Assembly: GCF_000738675.1 (NCBI RefSeq)
Contig: NZ_JPUX01000001.1
Span: forward strand, 2,232,001-2,296,000
Direction: 5' to 3'
DNA: 64,000 nt
Source of the DNA: Serratia nematodiphila DZ0503SBS1
Lineage (GTDB): Bacteria > Pseudomonadota > Gammaproteobacteria > Enterobacterales > Enterobacteriaceae
Part shown: piece by piece, positions 38,172-47,290 of the stretch
Layout: each line of letters begins with the position of its first letter
How positions within the stretch are numbered: the first letter of the stretch is position 1
Made by a program: the position numbers and the translations under genes
Notes under the pieces: generated by a model
What the model saw: only the letters and a program-made list of their open reading frames with translations
Told to the model about the DNA's origin: nothing
Database searches by the model: none

Positions 38172-38937
38172 CGGGGTCTCCTACCAGAAGGATATTGATG
38201 CCTTTCGCCTGCAGGGCGGCGAGATAATCGGGGTTGATGTCTCGGTCGGTGATCAGCGTGTCGACGGCGCTGAGCTCGCACACCACGTTCGGGCTCTTGC
38301 GGCCGAATTTCGAGGAGTCTACCAACAGAATAATGCGGCCGGCGGCTTCGCACATCGCCTTGCTGACGTTGTGCACTTCGTTGAAGGTGGTGACGCCGGC
38401 GTTGAGATCGACGCCGTCCGCGCCGATAAACAGCTTGTCGAAGCTGAATTGCTGAAACGCCGATTCCGCCAGGCTGCCGTGGAACGAGGCCGATTTTTTG
38501 CGGTAGGTGCCGCCGGGCATCAGGATGGTCTGATCGTTGTCCAGCTCCACCAGCGCGTTGACGATGGTCAGGCTGTTGGTCATCACCGTGATGTTATTGA
38601 ACTGCGCCAGGTGCGGCACCATCTGCAGCACCGTGCTGCCGGCGTCGAAGATCAGCGAGTCGCCGTCGGCGATCAGCGCCACGGCGGCGCTGGCGATCTG
38701 GCGTTTTTTCTCGGTGTTGATATGGGTTTTGCGGTCGATCGGCTGATCGCCGTCGTCGCGGCTGAGCACCACGCCGCCGTAGGTGCGGATCACCTCGCCT
38801 TCTTCTTCCAGCAGGGTGAGATCCTTGCGGATGGTGGTGCCGGTGGTGGAGAAATGCTCGGCCAGGGCGTCCACTGCCGTTTTGCCATGCCGCTGCAGAT
38901 ATTCAAGGATAGCGGCCTGCCGCTGCTTTGGTTTCAT
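38164..38937 (-). CDS. srlR: Glucitol operon repressor, DeoR family
   Basis: 257 residues. DeoR HTH at the N-terminus ([20 protein letters not shown], then [20 protein letters not shown]) and the sugar-phosphate sensor domain ([53 protein letters not shown]). Positioned between gutM and gutQ as in E. coli srlAEBD-gutM-srlR-gutQ, where it represses the operon in the absence of glucitol. 83 bases separate it from gutM. Confidence 0.9.
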   Translation of the reverse strand: MKPKQRQAAILEYLQRHGKTAVDALAEHFSTTGTTIRKDLTLLEEEGEVIRTYGGVVLSRDDGDQPIDRKTHINTEKKRQIASAAVALIADGDSLIFDAGSTVLQMVPHLAQFNNITVMTNSLTIVNALVELDNDQTILMPGGTYRKKSASFHGSLAESAFQQFSFDKLFIGADGVDLNAGVTTFNEVHNVSKAMCEAAGRIILLVDSSKFGRKSPNVVCELSAVDTLITDRDINPDYLAALQAKGINILLVGDPDE

Positions 38938-39020
38938 CGCGATTCCCGTTCACAAGAGTTGGGCATTTCCCCTCGCTGAATAATTCACTATGAAAGGTAA
39001 TGTCTTTTAATGTGAAAATA

Positions 39021-39377
39021 TCACGATTTGGGTTCAATCGCTAACGATAGTGCAGACTGGCATGCGCGATCCTCGGGGAAGATCACATCCGGGCGCAAAT
39101 CCCGCTGATGCAATCCGTGTAAATGAGACAGCGGGCGGGGCCGGGCGAAAACGGTCAGGCCGCGCAGCAACAGGCTGCCGCACACCCGCCGATCGGCGTC
39201 GAAGGCCAGCGCCAGCACCACCCGCGGGCGGAAACGGCCGCCGGAACGGCCGACGCCGACGGCGCCCAGCCGGCATAAACCGTCGAAGGCGCGGTTGAAG
39301 CGCTGCAGTTGCCACCAGCCGAAGGCGATTTGCAGCAGCCAGGCCAGCAGCGCGAAGGCGATCAGAGCTTGTGTCAT
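39021..39377 (-). CDS. gutM: Glucitol operon activator
   Basis: 118 residues from ATG at 39377 (an in-frame start 9 codons upstream would overlap the palindrome at 39392). An N-terminal hydrophobic helix (ALIAFALLAWLLQIAFGWW) is followed by QLQRFNRAFDGLCRLGAVGV and GLTVFARPRPLSHLHG and ends with DVIFPEDRACQSALSLAI, closely following E. coli GutM, which activates the srl operon. It probably acts from the membrane. It lies downstream of srlD across a strong palindrome. Confidence 0.85.
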   Translation of the reverse strand: MTQALIAFALLAWLLQIAFGWWQLQRFNRAFDGLCRLGAVGVGRSGGRFRPRVVLALAFDADRRVCGSLLLRGLTVFARPRPLSHLHGLHQRDLRPDVIFPEDRACQSALSLAIEPKS

Positions 39378-39391
39378 GGGGGTTCTCCTTA

Positions 39392-39415
39392 CGCCCCCTT
39401 CCATGGAAGGGGGCG
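39392..39415 (-). other. 24-bp perfect palindrome between srlD and gutM
   Basis: CGCCCCCTTCC AT GGAAGGGGGCG. In the operon mRNA it forms an 11-bp stem hairpin nine bases after the srlD stop, without a U run. It may stabilise the upstream catabolic message and reduce readthrough into the regulatory genes. Confidence 0.7.
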
Positions 39416-39424
39416 CCGGTGGCG

Positions 39425-40204
39425 TCAGAACATTACCTGGCCGCCGGTGATGTTGATCGATTGGCCGGTGCAGTAAGAGGCCTTATCGCTGGCGTAGAAC
39501 AGCAGGGTGTTCAGCACATCCTGGTAGTCGCAGCCGCGCTTCAGCGGCACCTTGTCGATGTAGTACTGCTCCACCTGATCCGGCGCGATGCCCAGTTTTT
39601 GCGCGTACTGCGGCAGCAGCGACTGGAACATCGGCGACTTCAGCAGGTTGCCGAGCATCAGCGAATGCACGGTGATGCCGTACTCCGCCAGATCGAGCGC
39701 CAGCGACTGCGTCAGCCCCACGCCGCCGAACTTGGCGGCGCTGTAGCCGGAGTTGTGCTTGCTGCCGACCTTGCCTGACTTGGAGTTGATCTGGATGATG
39801 CGCCCGGCGATGCCGTCGCGGATCATCAGGCGCGAGAACTCGCGGGCGCAGAGGAAATAGCCCACCAGGTTCACCTGCAGCGAGCGGTCGAAGTCGCCCA
39901 GCGGGAAATCGGTAATTGGCGCCGCCTTGGCGATGCCGGCGCTGTACACCAGCAGGTTGGCCTGGCCGAACGCCCGGTCAACCGCCGCCGCCAGCGCGAT
40001 CACGCTCTGCTCGTCGGTGGCGTCGGCCTGAAAACCGCAGGCGCTGCCTGTGCCGTACTCTTCGTTGATCTGCTGTGCCACCAGACTGGCGTTGTCGGCG
40101 TTCAGATCGGCCACCGCCACCCGATAGCCGGCCTGCGCCAGCCCGTGGCTCAAAAAGGCGCCTAACGTTTGGCCGCCGCCAATCACTACAGCTACTTCAG
40201 ACAT
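39425..40204 (-). CDS. srlD: Sorbitol-6-phosphate 2-dehydrogenase
   Basis: 259 residues, short-chain dehydrogenase. NAD-binding start VAVVIGGGQTLGAFLSHGLA, GRIIQINSKSGKVGSKHNSG containing the catalytic Ser region and YSAAKFGGVGLTQSLALDLA with the Tyr-x3-Lys pair. Oxidises glucitol 6-phosphate to fructose 6-phosphate, connecting the PTS to glycolysis; fbaB lies just upstream of the operon. Follows srlB by ten bases. Confidence 0.93.
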   Translation of the reverse strand: MSEVAVVIGGGQTLGAFLSHGLAQAGYRVAVADLNADNASLVAQQINEEYGTGSACGFQADATDEQSVIALAAAVDRAFGQANLLVYSAGIAKAAPITDFPLGDFDRSLQVNLVGYFLCAREFSRLMIRDGIAGRIIQINSKSGKVGSKHNSGYSAAKFGGVGLTQSLALDLAEYGITVHSLMLGNLLKSPMFQSLLPQYAQKLGIAPDQVEQYYIDKVPLKRGCDYQDVLNTLLFYASDKASYCTGQSINITGGQVMF

Positions 40205-40214
40205 GGTCTACTCC

Positions 40215-40577
40215 TTATGCGATAAATGACAGCGTGCTGCCCAACGGGATATCGGTCGGCGTCGGGCCGGAAACGTGGATCGAGCCGGGAAATTCGGCTT
40301 CGGCTTCGCCGTCGAAGCGCACGGTGATATGGCCCAGCTCGCGCAGATTCTGCGTGGCGACGCTGCCGACGGCGGTGATGGCGTAGCGCTGCTGCGCCAG
40401 TTCCATCACGCCGCCGACCTGCAGCTCGCCGGCGGTTGCGCCGTGGCGGTGGATGAAGCAGAACTCTTCGATATCCGCCGGGGCGCCTTCACGGAAGGTG
40501 ATCAGCATGTTGTCCAGCAACGCGTCGCGGGCGCAGCCGCCGATCTGCGTGATGGTGGTGTGAAAAATGGTGTGCAT
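40215..40577 (-). CDS. srlB: PTS glucitol-specific EIIA component
   Basis: 120 residues from ATG at 40577. Matches EIIA-Gut: IFHTTITQIGGCARDALLDN, FCFIHRHGATAGELQVGGVM (phospho-accepting His region) and the closing TVRFDGEAEAEFPGSIHVSG. Receives phosphate from HPr and passes it to the EIIB part of SrlE. Cytoplasmic. 22 bases after srlE. Confidence 0.93.
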   Translation of the reverse strand: MHTIFHTTITQIGGCARDALLDNMLITFREGAPADIEEFCFIHRHGATAGELQVGGVMELAQQRYAITAVGSVATQNLRELGHITVRFDGEAEAEFPGSIHVSGPTPTDIPLGSTLSFIA

Positions 40578-40599
40578 AAACGTCTCCCTGGGGATCACA

Positions 40600-41580
40600 T
40601 TATTGATAAATGAAGGCCGAGGCGGCCCAGGCGATCAGAACCGTCGGCGCGCCGGTCAGGAAGCGGCCGACCAGCACTGAAGGCACGCCGACCCGCACGG
40701 TGTCCTGTTTGGCTTCCGCCAGCGACAGGCCGACCGGAATAAAGTCGCAGGCGGCCTGCGCGTTAATGGCGAACAGCGCGGGCAGCGCCAGCTGCGGCGG
40801 AATATGGCCAAGGCCGATCTGCACCCCGACCAGCACGCCGATCACCTGGGCGATGACCGCGCCGGGGCCGAGGAACGGCGACAGCAGCGGGAATGAACAG
40901 ATCAGCGCCAGCGTCACCAGGCCGATCGGGCTGTTGGCCAGCGGCGTCAGGCCGTGAGCGATAAAGTCCCCGAGGCCGGAGGCCATGATGATGCCGATCA
41001 AGGCCGAGACGAACGCCATAAACGGCAGGATGGTCTTCAGCACGGTGTCGATGGTGTCGCGCCCGGCCTGGAAAAATACCGCCACCACCGATCCCATGCC
41101 CATGCCGACTTTCGCCAGCAGCCCGTCGCTTTGCTCGGTGATCTTTTTGCTGGTGTCGTAGTCGCGCGCCTTGGGCGGCGCTGCATCGGCGGCGGCGGGT
41201 TGGCTATCTGCCGCCTCGATTCGGCTGATGTTGTGGTCGCGCACGCCGGAGACATAGATGTCTTCGAGGATAAACTGCGCCAGCGGGCCGGACTGGCCGG
41301 TGGCATGGATGTTGACCGTCGGAATGCGGCGTTTCGGGTACAGGCCGCAGCGCAGGGTGCCGCCGCAGTCGATCACCGCCACGCCGATCTCTTCCGCCGG
41401 CGGCTCGCCCTCTTTGAAACCGTCGACGGCCGGCCAGCCGGTCAATTCGCTGAGGCGATCGACGATGGAAGGCCGGGTGCCGGCGGTGATGTACACCACT
41501 TTTTTGCCGGGTTCGATCGGCAGTTCCAAAGGGCCGCCCCAGCCGCTGGCGCCTTTTTCAATACGGATATAAGCACTCAT
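40600..41580 (-). CDS. srlE: PTS glucitol/sorbitol-specific EIIBC component
   Basis: 326 residues from ATG at 41580. N-terminal EIIB domain with the phosphorylated Cys in [18 protein letters not shown], then an EIIC2-type membrane region (from about residue 160: [60 protein letters not shown]). Works with SrlA to import and phosphorylate glucitol. Confidence 0.93.
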   Translation of the reverse strand: MSAYIRIEKGASGWGGPLELPIEPGKKVVYITAGTRPSIVDRLSELTGWPAVDGFKEGEPPAEEIGVAVIDCGGTLRCGLYPKRRIPTVNIHATGQSGPLAQFILEDIYVSGVRDHNISRIEAADSQPAAADAAPPKARDYDTSKKITEQSDGLLAKVGMGMGSVVAVFFQAGRDTIDTVLKTILPFMAFVSALIGIIMASGLGDFIAHGLTPLANSPIGLVTLALICSFPLLSPFLGPGAVIAQVIGVLVGVQIGLGHIPPQLALPALFAINAQAACDFIPVGLSLAEAKQDTVRVGVPSVLVGRFLTGAPTVLIAWAASAFIYQ

Positions 41581-41595
41581 GCTGCACTCCACGAA

Positions 41596-42144
41596 TTAAA
41601 GTTGCACCTGGCGATCCAGACGGATGTCCATCTTGCGTTCGAACAGGCTGGTGGTCAGATCGGTGACCCAGCCGCGGAAGAAGTTGGTGAACAGCCCCAC
41701 CAGGAAATAGCTCACCGCCAGCGGGCCGAGCGGCAGGCCGAGGGTGGTCAGGCCGCTGGCGATGCCGAGGTAAACGAACAGCTCGCCGGGGTTGATGTGT
41801 GGAAACAGGCCGTTCATCGAGTGGCAGCTGTAGGAGGCCGCCGCGTAGTAGCTCGGCTTGTATTTCTCCGGCATGAAACGCCCCAGGCTGAGGGTCATCG
41901 GGTTGCAGAAGACAAAGGTGCCGATCAGCGGCAGCAGCAGATAACGCGAGACGGGGTTGCCCGCGCAGCGCTGCGCCAATCGTTCGATACGTTCCTGGCC
42001 AACAAATTTGATCAGCGCGTTCATGATAACCAACAGGCTGATCAACAAAGGCAAAATGCCGGTCACCATGCCGACAAACACTTCACCGCCTTTCTGAAAC
42101 AGGCCGATAAACCACTCGGCGCCGTGGGTGATTAGCTCAATCAT
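41596..42144 (-). CDS. srlA: PTS glucitol/sorbitol-specific EIIC component
   Basis: 182 residues from ATG at 42144 with AGGAGAACATA upstream. Membrane protein ([60 protein letters not shown]), matching SrlA, the first gene of the operon. Promoter and CRP-like half-site lie just upstream. Confidence 0.93.
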   Translation of the reverse strand: MIELITHGAEWFIGLFQKGGEVFVGMVTGILPLLISLLVIMNALIKFVGQERIERLAQRCAGNPVSRYLLLPLIGTFVFCNPMTLSLGRFMPEKYKPSYYAAASYSCHSMNGLFPHINPGELFVYLGIASGLTTLGLPLGPLAVSYFLVGLFTNFFRGWVTDLTTSLFERKMDIRLDRQVQL

Positions 42145-42230
42145 TATGTTCTCCTGTAATGGACTGTTATGGCCTGGAGCGAACGGCGGCTCTGTCGCCA
42201 TGGGCCTTACAGTAGTCACTTTGTTGGGCT

Positions 42231-42252
42231 ATTTGTTTTAAATAGATCACAA
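42231..42252 (-). promoter_or_regulatory. Probable CRP site of the srl promoter
   Basis: On the minus strand TTGTGATCTATTTAAAACAA has one consensus half (TGTGATCT) and a weak second half. It lies about 90-105 bp upstream of srlA; E. coli srl is CRP-dependent, so this is the expected place. Confidence 0.5.
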
Positions 42253-42334
42253 TTTGAAAGATAAATATTTTATTTTGAAAGTTTAAAGTGAAAGAAAGAG
42301 AAGGTTGGCAGCGTCGGGTTAAGGGGAACGGGCA

Positions 42335-42359
42335 CAAAAAAGCCCGGCGAACCGGGCTT
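42335..42359 (-). terminator. Rho-independent terminator of fbaB
   Basis: On the minus strand AGCCCGG and CCGGGCT pair around a TTCG tetraloop, followed by six U, about 25 bases after the fbaB stop. Confidence 0.9.
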
Positions 42360-42380
42360 TGGGACAGGCGGTCCGTCACA

Positions 42381-43430
42381 TCAGGCGATGGTGACCTTCT
42401 TGTCCAGATAGGCATCTTGCACGGCGTTGATCAGCGCCACGCCGTCTTTCATCGATTTCTTGAAGGCTTTACGCCCCAGGATCAGGCCCATGCCGCCGGC
42501 GCGTTTGTTGATCACCGCGGTGCGCACCGATTCCTGCAGATCGTTCTCACCGGCGGCGCCGCCGGAGTTGATCAGCCCGGCGCGGCCCATGTAGCAGTTG
42601 GCCAGCTGGTAGCGCACCAGATCGATCGGGTGATCGGTGGTCAGCTTGGTGTAGACGCGGTCGTCGGTATAGCCGAATTTCACCGCACGGTAGCCGCCGT
42701 TGTTTTCCGCCATTTTCTGTTTGACGATGTCGGCGCCGATGGTGGCGGCGATGTGGTTGGCCTGGCCGGTCAGATCGGCGCTGGAGTGGTAGTCCACGCC
42801 GTCCTTGTTGAACGCCGGGTTGCGCAGATAGGCCCACAGCACGGTGACCATCCCCAGCTCATGCGCGCGCTCGAAGGCGATCGAGATCTCTTCGATCTGG
42901 CGGCGCGACTGCTCGGAGCCGAAGTAAATAGTGGCGCCGACCGCCACTGCCCCCATGTTGAACGCCTGCTCGACGCTGGCGTACAGGGTCTGGTCGTACT
43001 GGGTCGGGTAGCTCAGCGTTTCGTTGTGGTTGAGTTTGACCAGGAACGGAATTTTATGCGCATAGCGGCGCGATACCGACGCCAGCACGCCGTAGGTGGA
43101 GGCGACGCAGTTACAGCCGGCTTCAATCGCCAGCTCGACGATGTTCTTCGGATCGAAATACAGCGGGTTGGCGGCGAACGAGGCGGCGGCGGAGTGCTCG
43201 ATGCCCTGGTCGACCGGCAGGATAGACAGATAACCGGTGCCGCCCAGGCGGCCGTGGTTGAACAGGGTTTGCATCGAACGCAGCACGCTGTTGGGGCGGT
43301 TGTTATCGATCATTACGCGGTCGACGAAGTCGGCGCCCGGCAGGTAGAGATTCTCGGCGGGGATAGTGGCACAGCGGTGTTGCAGCAGATCTTCCGCTTC
43401 CTTTCCTAGCAACTGCACAATATCAGTCAT
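42381..43430 (-). CDS. fbaB: Fructose-bisphosphate aldolase class I
   Basis: 349 residues, DhnA/FbaB type. Characteristic segments: [60 protein letters not shown] (Schiff-base Lys region) and [20 protein letters not shown]. Cleaves fructose 1,6-bisphosphate without metal and contributes mainly to gluconeogenic growth in E. coli. Stands alone between srl and the rsp cluster with its own terminator. Confidence 0.93.
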   Translation of the reverse strand: MTDIVQLLGKEAEDLLQHRCATIPAENLYLPGADFVDRVMIDNNRPNSVLRSMQTLFNHGRLGGTGYLSILPVDQGIEHSAAASFAANPLYFDPKNIVELAIEAGCNCVASTYGVLASVSRRYAHKIPFLVKLNHNETLSYPTQYDQTLYASVEQAFNMGAVAVGATIYFGSEQSRRQIEEISIAFERAHELGMVTVLWAYLRNPAFNKDGVDYHSSADLTGQANHIAATIGADIVKQKMAENNGGYRAVKFGYTDDRVYTKLTTDHPIDLVRYQLANCYMGRAGLINSGGAAGENDLQESVRTAVINKRAGGMGLILGRKAFKKSMKDGVALINAVQDAYLDKKVTIA

Positions 43431-43601
43431 GATTCACTCCCGATTAAGCTTCTTCATACACCGGCAATGCAAGGGTTTTTGACCACCGGCGCAGTAAAAA
43501 GCGGTGATTGAAGCTGTAAAGCGATGCTACCGAACTTGCTCCGGCAAGGACAAACAATAGATGCGATTGAGAGGAAATGCCATTTGCGTGGCCAAATACG
43601 C

Positions 43602-43617
43602 GGGGGCGATCGCCCCC
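43602..43617. other. 16-bp palindrome after rspR
   Basis: GGGGGCGATCGCCCCC, 18 bases past the rspR stop. Strong short stem without a U run; likely marks or stabilises the 3' end of the transcript. Confidence 0.45.
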
Positions 43618-43635
43618 GGCGCGCTAAGCGATTGA

Positions 43636-44322
43636 TTATTCGATCTCGAACCACGCGGTATTCTGTTGGGCGATCGGGGTGATGGAGTAGATCATCTCCT
43701 GCAGATGATCGTGGATGGCGCGCTCCGCCGCCTCGGCATCGCGCGCTTTCAGCGCTTCGTAGATGCGGTAGTGCTGCTTGATCAGGCTCTCCGGCGGCGA
43801 GACTTCGCTCAGGCTGAGGAAACGCACCCGATCCATGGTGGCCTTGATGGTTTCGATGGTCTCCCACGCCAGCGGGCAGTCGGCAAACTGGGTCAGCAGC
43901 TGGTGGAACTCGTCGTCCAGCGCCAAAAATTCGCGCGTTTGCCCGTTCTGCGCCGCCAGCTCTTGACGGTGCAGGTTATGCTCCAGCGTCATCAGCTGCG
44001 CCGGAGTGGCGCGCTCGGCCGCGCGGCGCACGATGGCGCATTCCACCGCCTGACGGATAAAGCGCCCGTCGGCCACGCGCTTGGCGGAAATCTTCATCAC
44101 AAAGGTGCCGCGCTGCGGCAGGATCTGCACCAGGCCGGCCTCCGCCAGCTTGATGAAGGCTTCGCGCACCGGCTGGCGCGAAACGCAAAAGCGAGTGGAG
44201 ATCTCTTTCTCGGACAGCAGGGTGCCGGGGGGGATGGTGCAGTCGACGATATCTTTGCGCAGGAAGCGATAGATCTGCTGGTTGACCGGGACGTTGTTGG
44301 TGAGACTGTACGTTTCAGACAT
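43636..44322 (-). CDS. rspR: GntR/FadR-family (FCD) regulator, RspR-like
   Basis: 228 residues. GntR winged helix (QQIYRFLRKDIVDCTIPPGT, LLSEKEISTRFCVSRQPVRE, AFIKLAEAGLVQILPQRGTF) followed by an all-helical FCD domain with metal-binding His/Asp candidates (ALDDEFHQLLTQF, IHDHLQEMIYS). Resembles E. coli RspR (YdfH), which represses rspAB. It is the last gene of the cluster on the same strand, with 98 bases before it, so it may have its own promoter. Confidence 0.8.
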   Translation of the reverse strand: MSETYSLTNNVPVNQQIYRFLRKDIVDCTIPPGTLLSEKEISTRFCVSRQPVREAFIKLAEAGLVQILPQRGTFVMKISAKRVADGRFIRQAVECAIVRRAAERATPAQLMTLEHNLHRQELAAQNGQTREFLALDDEFHQLLTQFADCPLAWETIETIKATMDRVRFLSLSEVSPPESLIKQHYRIYEALKARDAEAAERAIHDHLQEMIYSITPIAQQNTAWFEIE

Positions 44323-44420
44323 GGCGACAATCAGGCATCTGGCTGGAATTCGAATGCCACCATACTAGCAGATTATTGGTTGAGGGCGGGGGGATAAATC
44401 CACCCGCCAGGCAGGGGAAC

Positions 44421-45752
44421 TCAGTGATGCCAATCCTGATATTCCTGCTTGCGCCGCTCTGGCGCGGTTTCCGGCATCAGGCTCAGGCCGAGGGCCGACA
44501 CCACGCCCAGCACCATCATGTAACCGGCCAGCCCGTAGTAATGGCCGCCGGTCACCTGCAGGATCTTCACCGCCAGCAGCCCAAGAATGCCGCTGCCGAT
44601 CAGCGAGCCGATCTGCCAGATCAGCGCGATGCCGCTGCAGCGCACGCGGGTGGGGAACAGCTCCGGGAAGTAGGAGGCCTGCGGCGCGTAGCACATGCTG
44701 TGGCCGAAGGTCAGCACCACGATCATGGCGATCTGCGTCACCCAGAAATTATCGAGGTTGATCGCCATAAAGAACGGCACGATGCACACCACCTGCAGCA
44801 GCGCGCCGGCGATGTAAACCGGTTTGCGCCCCAGCCGATCGGAGAGGCGGCCCATCAGCGGAATGGCGAAAATCTCCAGCAGCACCGCCACGATCATCGC
44901 CTCCAGCAAAATGCTTTCGTTGAGGTGGTTGGCCTTACCGTAGGCCAGCACGATCACGGTGAACATGGCGAAGGCGCAGGCTTCGATCAGCTTGGCGCAC
45001 ACCCCTTTGGCGATAAGGCCGGGGTAGCGGCGGGCCACTTCCACCACCGGCCGGCTCTCCACCGCTTTGGTGGCGCGGATTTGGGCAAACACCGGCGACT
45101 CGTCGATCTTCAGGCGAATAAACAGCCCGACCAGCACCAGCAGCAGGCTGAGCAGGAACGGAATGCGCCAGCCCCAGTCCAGCATCTGCGCCGGCGACAG
45201 CACGGCGGTCAGCAGCGCGAACAGCCCGGACGGCAGCAGGAAACCGGCAGGCGCGCCGATCTGCACCCAACTGGCGTAGAAACCGCGCCGCGGCGGCGGC
45301 GCGTATTCGGCGGTCATCAGCACCGCGCCGGCCTGTTCGCCGCCGACGCCGAAGCCCTGCAGCACGCGGATAAAGATCAGCGCGATCGGCGCCCAGATGC
45401 CGACCTGCTCATAGGTAGGCAGCAGGCCGATGCAAAAGGTGCCGAGGCCGACGATCAGGATGGTGATCACCAGCGCCTTCTTGCGGCCGACTTTGTCGCC
45501 GATATGGCCGAACACGATGCCGCCCAGCGGGCGCGCCAGGAAACCGACCGCGTAGGTGGCGAAGGCCGCCAGCGTGCTGATCAGCGGATCGGCGCTGGGG
45601 AAAAACAGCTGGCCGAAGAACAGCACCGCAGCGGTGCCGTAGGCGAAGAAATCATAGTATTCGGCGGCGGTGCCGATGGCCGACGCGCTGGCGACGCGCC
45701 GCAGCAGCGGTTGATTGCCGGTATTGACGGCATTATGCGTGGTGACGGTCAT
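44421..45752 (-). CDS. MFS transporter, metabolite:H+ symporter type (YdfJ-like)
   Basis: 443 residues. MHS-type MFS: SASAIGTAAEYYDFFAYGTA at helix 1, IVFGHIGDKVGRKKALVITI after helix 2, RVLQGFGVGGEQAGAVLMTA at helix 4 and MGRLSDRLGRKPVYIAGALL in the second half. E. coli rspAB is followed by ydfJ of this type. It overlaps the upstream oxidoreductase gene by 20 bases. Likely imports the sugar acid or polyol handled by the cluster. Confidence 0.8.
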   Translation of the reverse strand: MTVTTHNAVNTGNQPLLRRVASASAIGTAAEYYDFFAYGTAAVLFFGQLFFPSADPLISTLAAFATYAVGFLARPLGGIVFGHIGDKVGRKKALVITILIVGLGTFCIGLLPTYEQVGIWAPIALIFIRVLQGFGVGGEQAGAVLMTAEYAPPPRRGFYASWVQIGAPAGFLLPSGLFALLTAVLSPAQMLDWGWRIPFLLSLLLVLVGLFIRLKIDESPVFAQIRATKAVESRPVVEVARRYPGLIAKGVCAKLIEACAFAMFTVIVLAYGKANHLNESILLEAMIVAVLLEIFAIPLMGRLSDRLGRKPVYIAGALLQVVCIVPFFMAINLDNFWVTQIAMIVVLTFGHSMCYAPQASYFPELFPTRVRCSGIALIWQIGSLIGSGILGLLAVKILQVTGGHYYGLAGYMMVLGVVSALGLSLMPETAPERRKQEYQDWHH

Positions 45753-47238
45753 CGGAAACCTCCCGGTCGGTAAACGGCAGAGCGGCGACGGCGGCTTTGG
45801 CCCCCAGGCTCAGCAGTTGGTGATAAGCGTGGCTGACGGCGTGGACGAAGTCAGGCGAATCGGGCAGATCGCGGCCGAAGACGCTGTCGAGTTGCAGCAG
45901 CGCCAGAACGCGGGGCCGGCCTTCCTCGCTGCCGGCGACCAACGCGGCGAGGCGTTCGCGCAGCGGATCGCTGATGGCGATCGGCGCGCCTTGCTCATCG
46001 CGGCCGCCGACGTAGCGCATCCAGCCGGCGACGCCCAGCGCCAGGCAGTCGAAGCGGCTGCCGCGCGCCAGATGCCAGCGGATCGCGTCCAGCAGCCGTT
46101 GCGGCAGCTTTTGCGTGCCGTCCATGGCGATCTGCGCGGTGCGGTGCTTCAGCGCGCGGTTGCGGTAACGCTGCAGCAGCGAGTCGGCATACTGCGCCAA
46201 ATCGACGTTCGGCACCTGCAGGGTCGGCGCCTGTTCCGCCAGCATCAGGTGACGGGCGGCGCGGACAAAATCCGCATCCTGCATGCAGTCGCCGATGTGC
46301 TGATAACCGGCCAGGTAGCCGAGGTAGGCGAGAAACGAATGGCTGCCGTTCAGCATGCGCAGCTTCATCTCCTCGTACGGCAGCACGTCGCTCACCAGTT
46401 CGGCGCCGACCTTGTCCCAGGCCGGGCGCCCCTGGGGAAATCGGTCCTCAATGACCCACTGGCTGAACGGCTCGCAGGCCACGCCGACCTCATCTTCGAC
46501 GCCGCCCAGCCAGGTGCGCAGTTGCCGGCGAGTCTCCGGCGTTACCGCCGGCACGATGCGATCCACCATGGTGGAAGGGAAGGCGACCTCTTGACGCACC
46601 CAGTCGGCCAGCGCCGGATCCTGCCGCTGCGCCAGTTCGACCAGCACCTGGCGCGTGACCCGACCGTTGGCCGGCATGTTATCGCAGGACATCACGGCGA
46701 ACGGCGGCAGCCCGCGTTCACGGCGCAGGCGCAGCGCCGCCAGCAGCAGCCCCGGCGCCGACTGCGGCCGTGCCGGGTGGGCGATATCATGCGCGATCGC
46801 CGGGTGTTCCGCCATCAGCCGGCCGCTGGCGGGGTGGTGGCAATAGCCCTTTTCGCTGATGGTCAGCGAGACGATGGCGATCTCGGGCTGCGTCAGGGCC
46901 GCCAGCACCGCCGCCAGCCCGTCGGTTTGCAGGTGCAGCGCCTGGCGCACCACGCCGATGACCCGGCCCCGCCAGCCGTCGTCGTCCATCTCCGCCACCG
47001 AGAACAGCAGGTCTTGTTGCCGTAGATCGGCGATCTTTTGCCGGCCGTGCTGCATGCTGATTTCGCAGTAGCCCCAGTCACTGCCGTGCTCGCTGGCCAG
47101 CCTGTCGGCGTACATCGCCTGGTGCGCGCGGTGAAACGCGCCGAAGCCGATATGCGCCATGCGCGGTTTCACGCGCTCACGTGCGTAGCCGGGCCGGATA
47201 ACGGCGGCCGGCAGCGCGCTGTGGTCGGAAAGTCTCAT
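45733..47238 (-). CDS. Mannitol dehydrogenase family oxidoreductase (YdfI/UxuB-like)
   Basis: 501 residues from ATG at 47238. Rossmann start MAHIGFGAFHRAHQAMYADR, then VSLTISEKGYCHHPASGRLM, FAVMSCDNMPANGRVTRQVL and the C-terminal catalytic KLRMLNGSHSFLAYLGYLAG with the Lys/Asn/His typical of polyol-specific long-chain dehydrogenases. Related enzymes interconvert D-fructuronate and D-mannonate or oxidise mannitol or arabinitol. E. coli YdfI is the corresponding gene next to rspAB. With the RspA-type dehydratase this suggests a D-mannonate/fructuronate-like pathway. Confidence 0.8.
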   Translation of the reverse strand: MRLSDHSALPAAVIRPGYARERVKPRMAHIGFGAFHRAHQAMYADRLASEHGSDWGYCEISMQHGRQKIADLRQQDLLFSVAEMDDDGWRGRVIGVVRQALHLQTDGLAAVLAALTQPEIAIVSLTISEKGYCHHPASGRLMAEHPAIAHDIAHPARPQSAPGLLLAALRLRRERGLPPFAVMSCDNMPANGRVTRQVLVELAQRQDPALADWVRQEVAFPSTMVDRIVPAVTPETRRQLRTWLGGVEDEVGVACEPFSQWVIEDRFPQGRPAWDKVGAELVSDVLPYEEMKLRMLNGSHSFLAYLGYLAGYQHIGDCMQDADFVRAARHLMLAEQAPTLQVPNVDLAQYADSLLQRYRNRALKHRTAQIAMDGTQKLPQRLLDAIRWHLARGSRFDCLALGVAGWMRYVGGRDEQGAPIAISDPLRERLAALVAGSEEGRPRVLALLQLDSVFGRDLPDSPDFVHAVSHAYHQLLSLGAKAAVAALPFTDREVSDDRHHA

Positions 47239-47290
47239 GTTCAATGTCCCTGGAGAGGTAAGCAAAGGGGCGAAGCCGCCCCGTCTGGCG

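Noticed and set aside
40954..42135. Long plus-strand open frame antisense to srlE and srlA
   Set aside because: Shadow of the srl operon: biased composition, no Shine-Dalgarno sequence, no family.
44376..45773. 465-codon plus-strand open frame opposite the MFS and oxidoreductase genes
   Set aside because: Gln/His/Arg-rich shadow typical of antisense reading of membrane-protein genes in GC-rich DNA.
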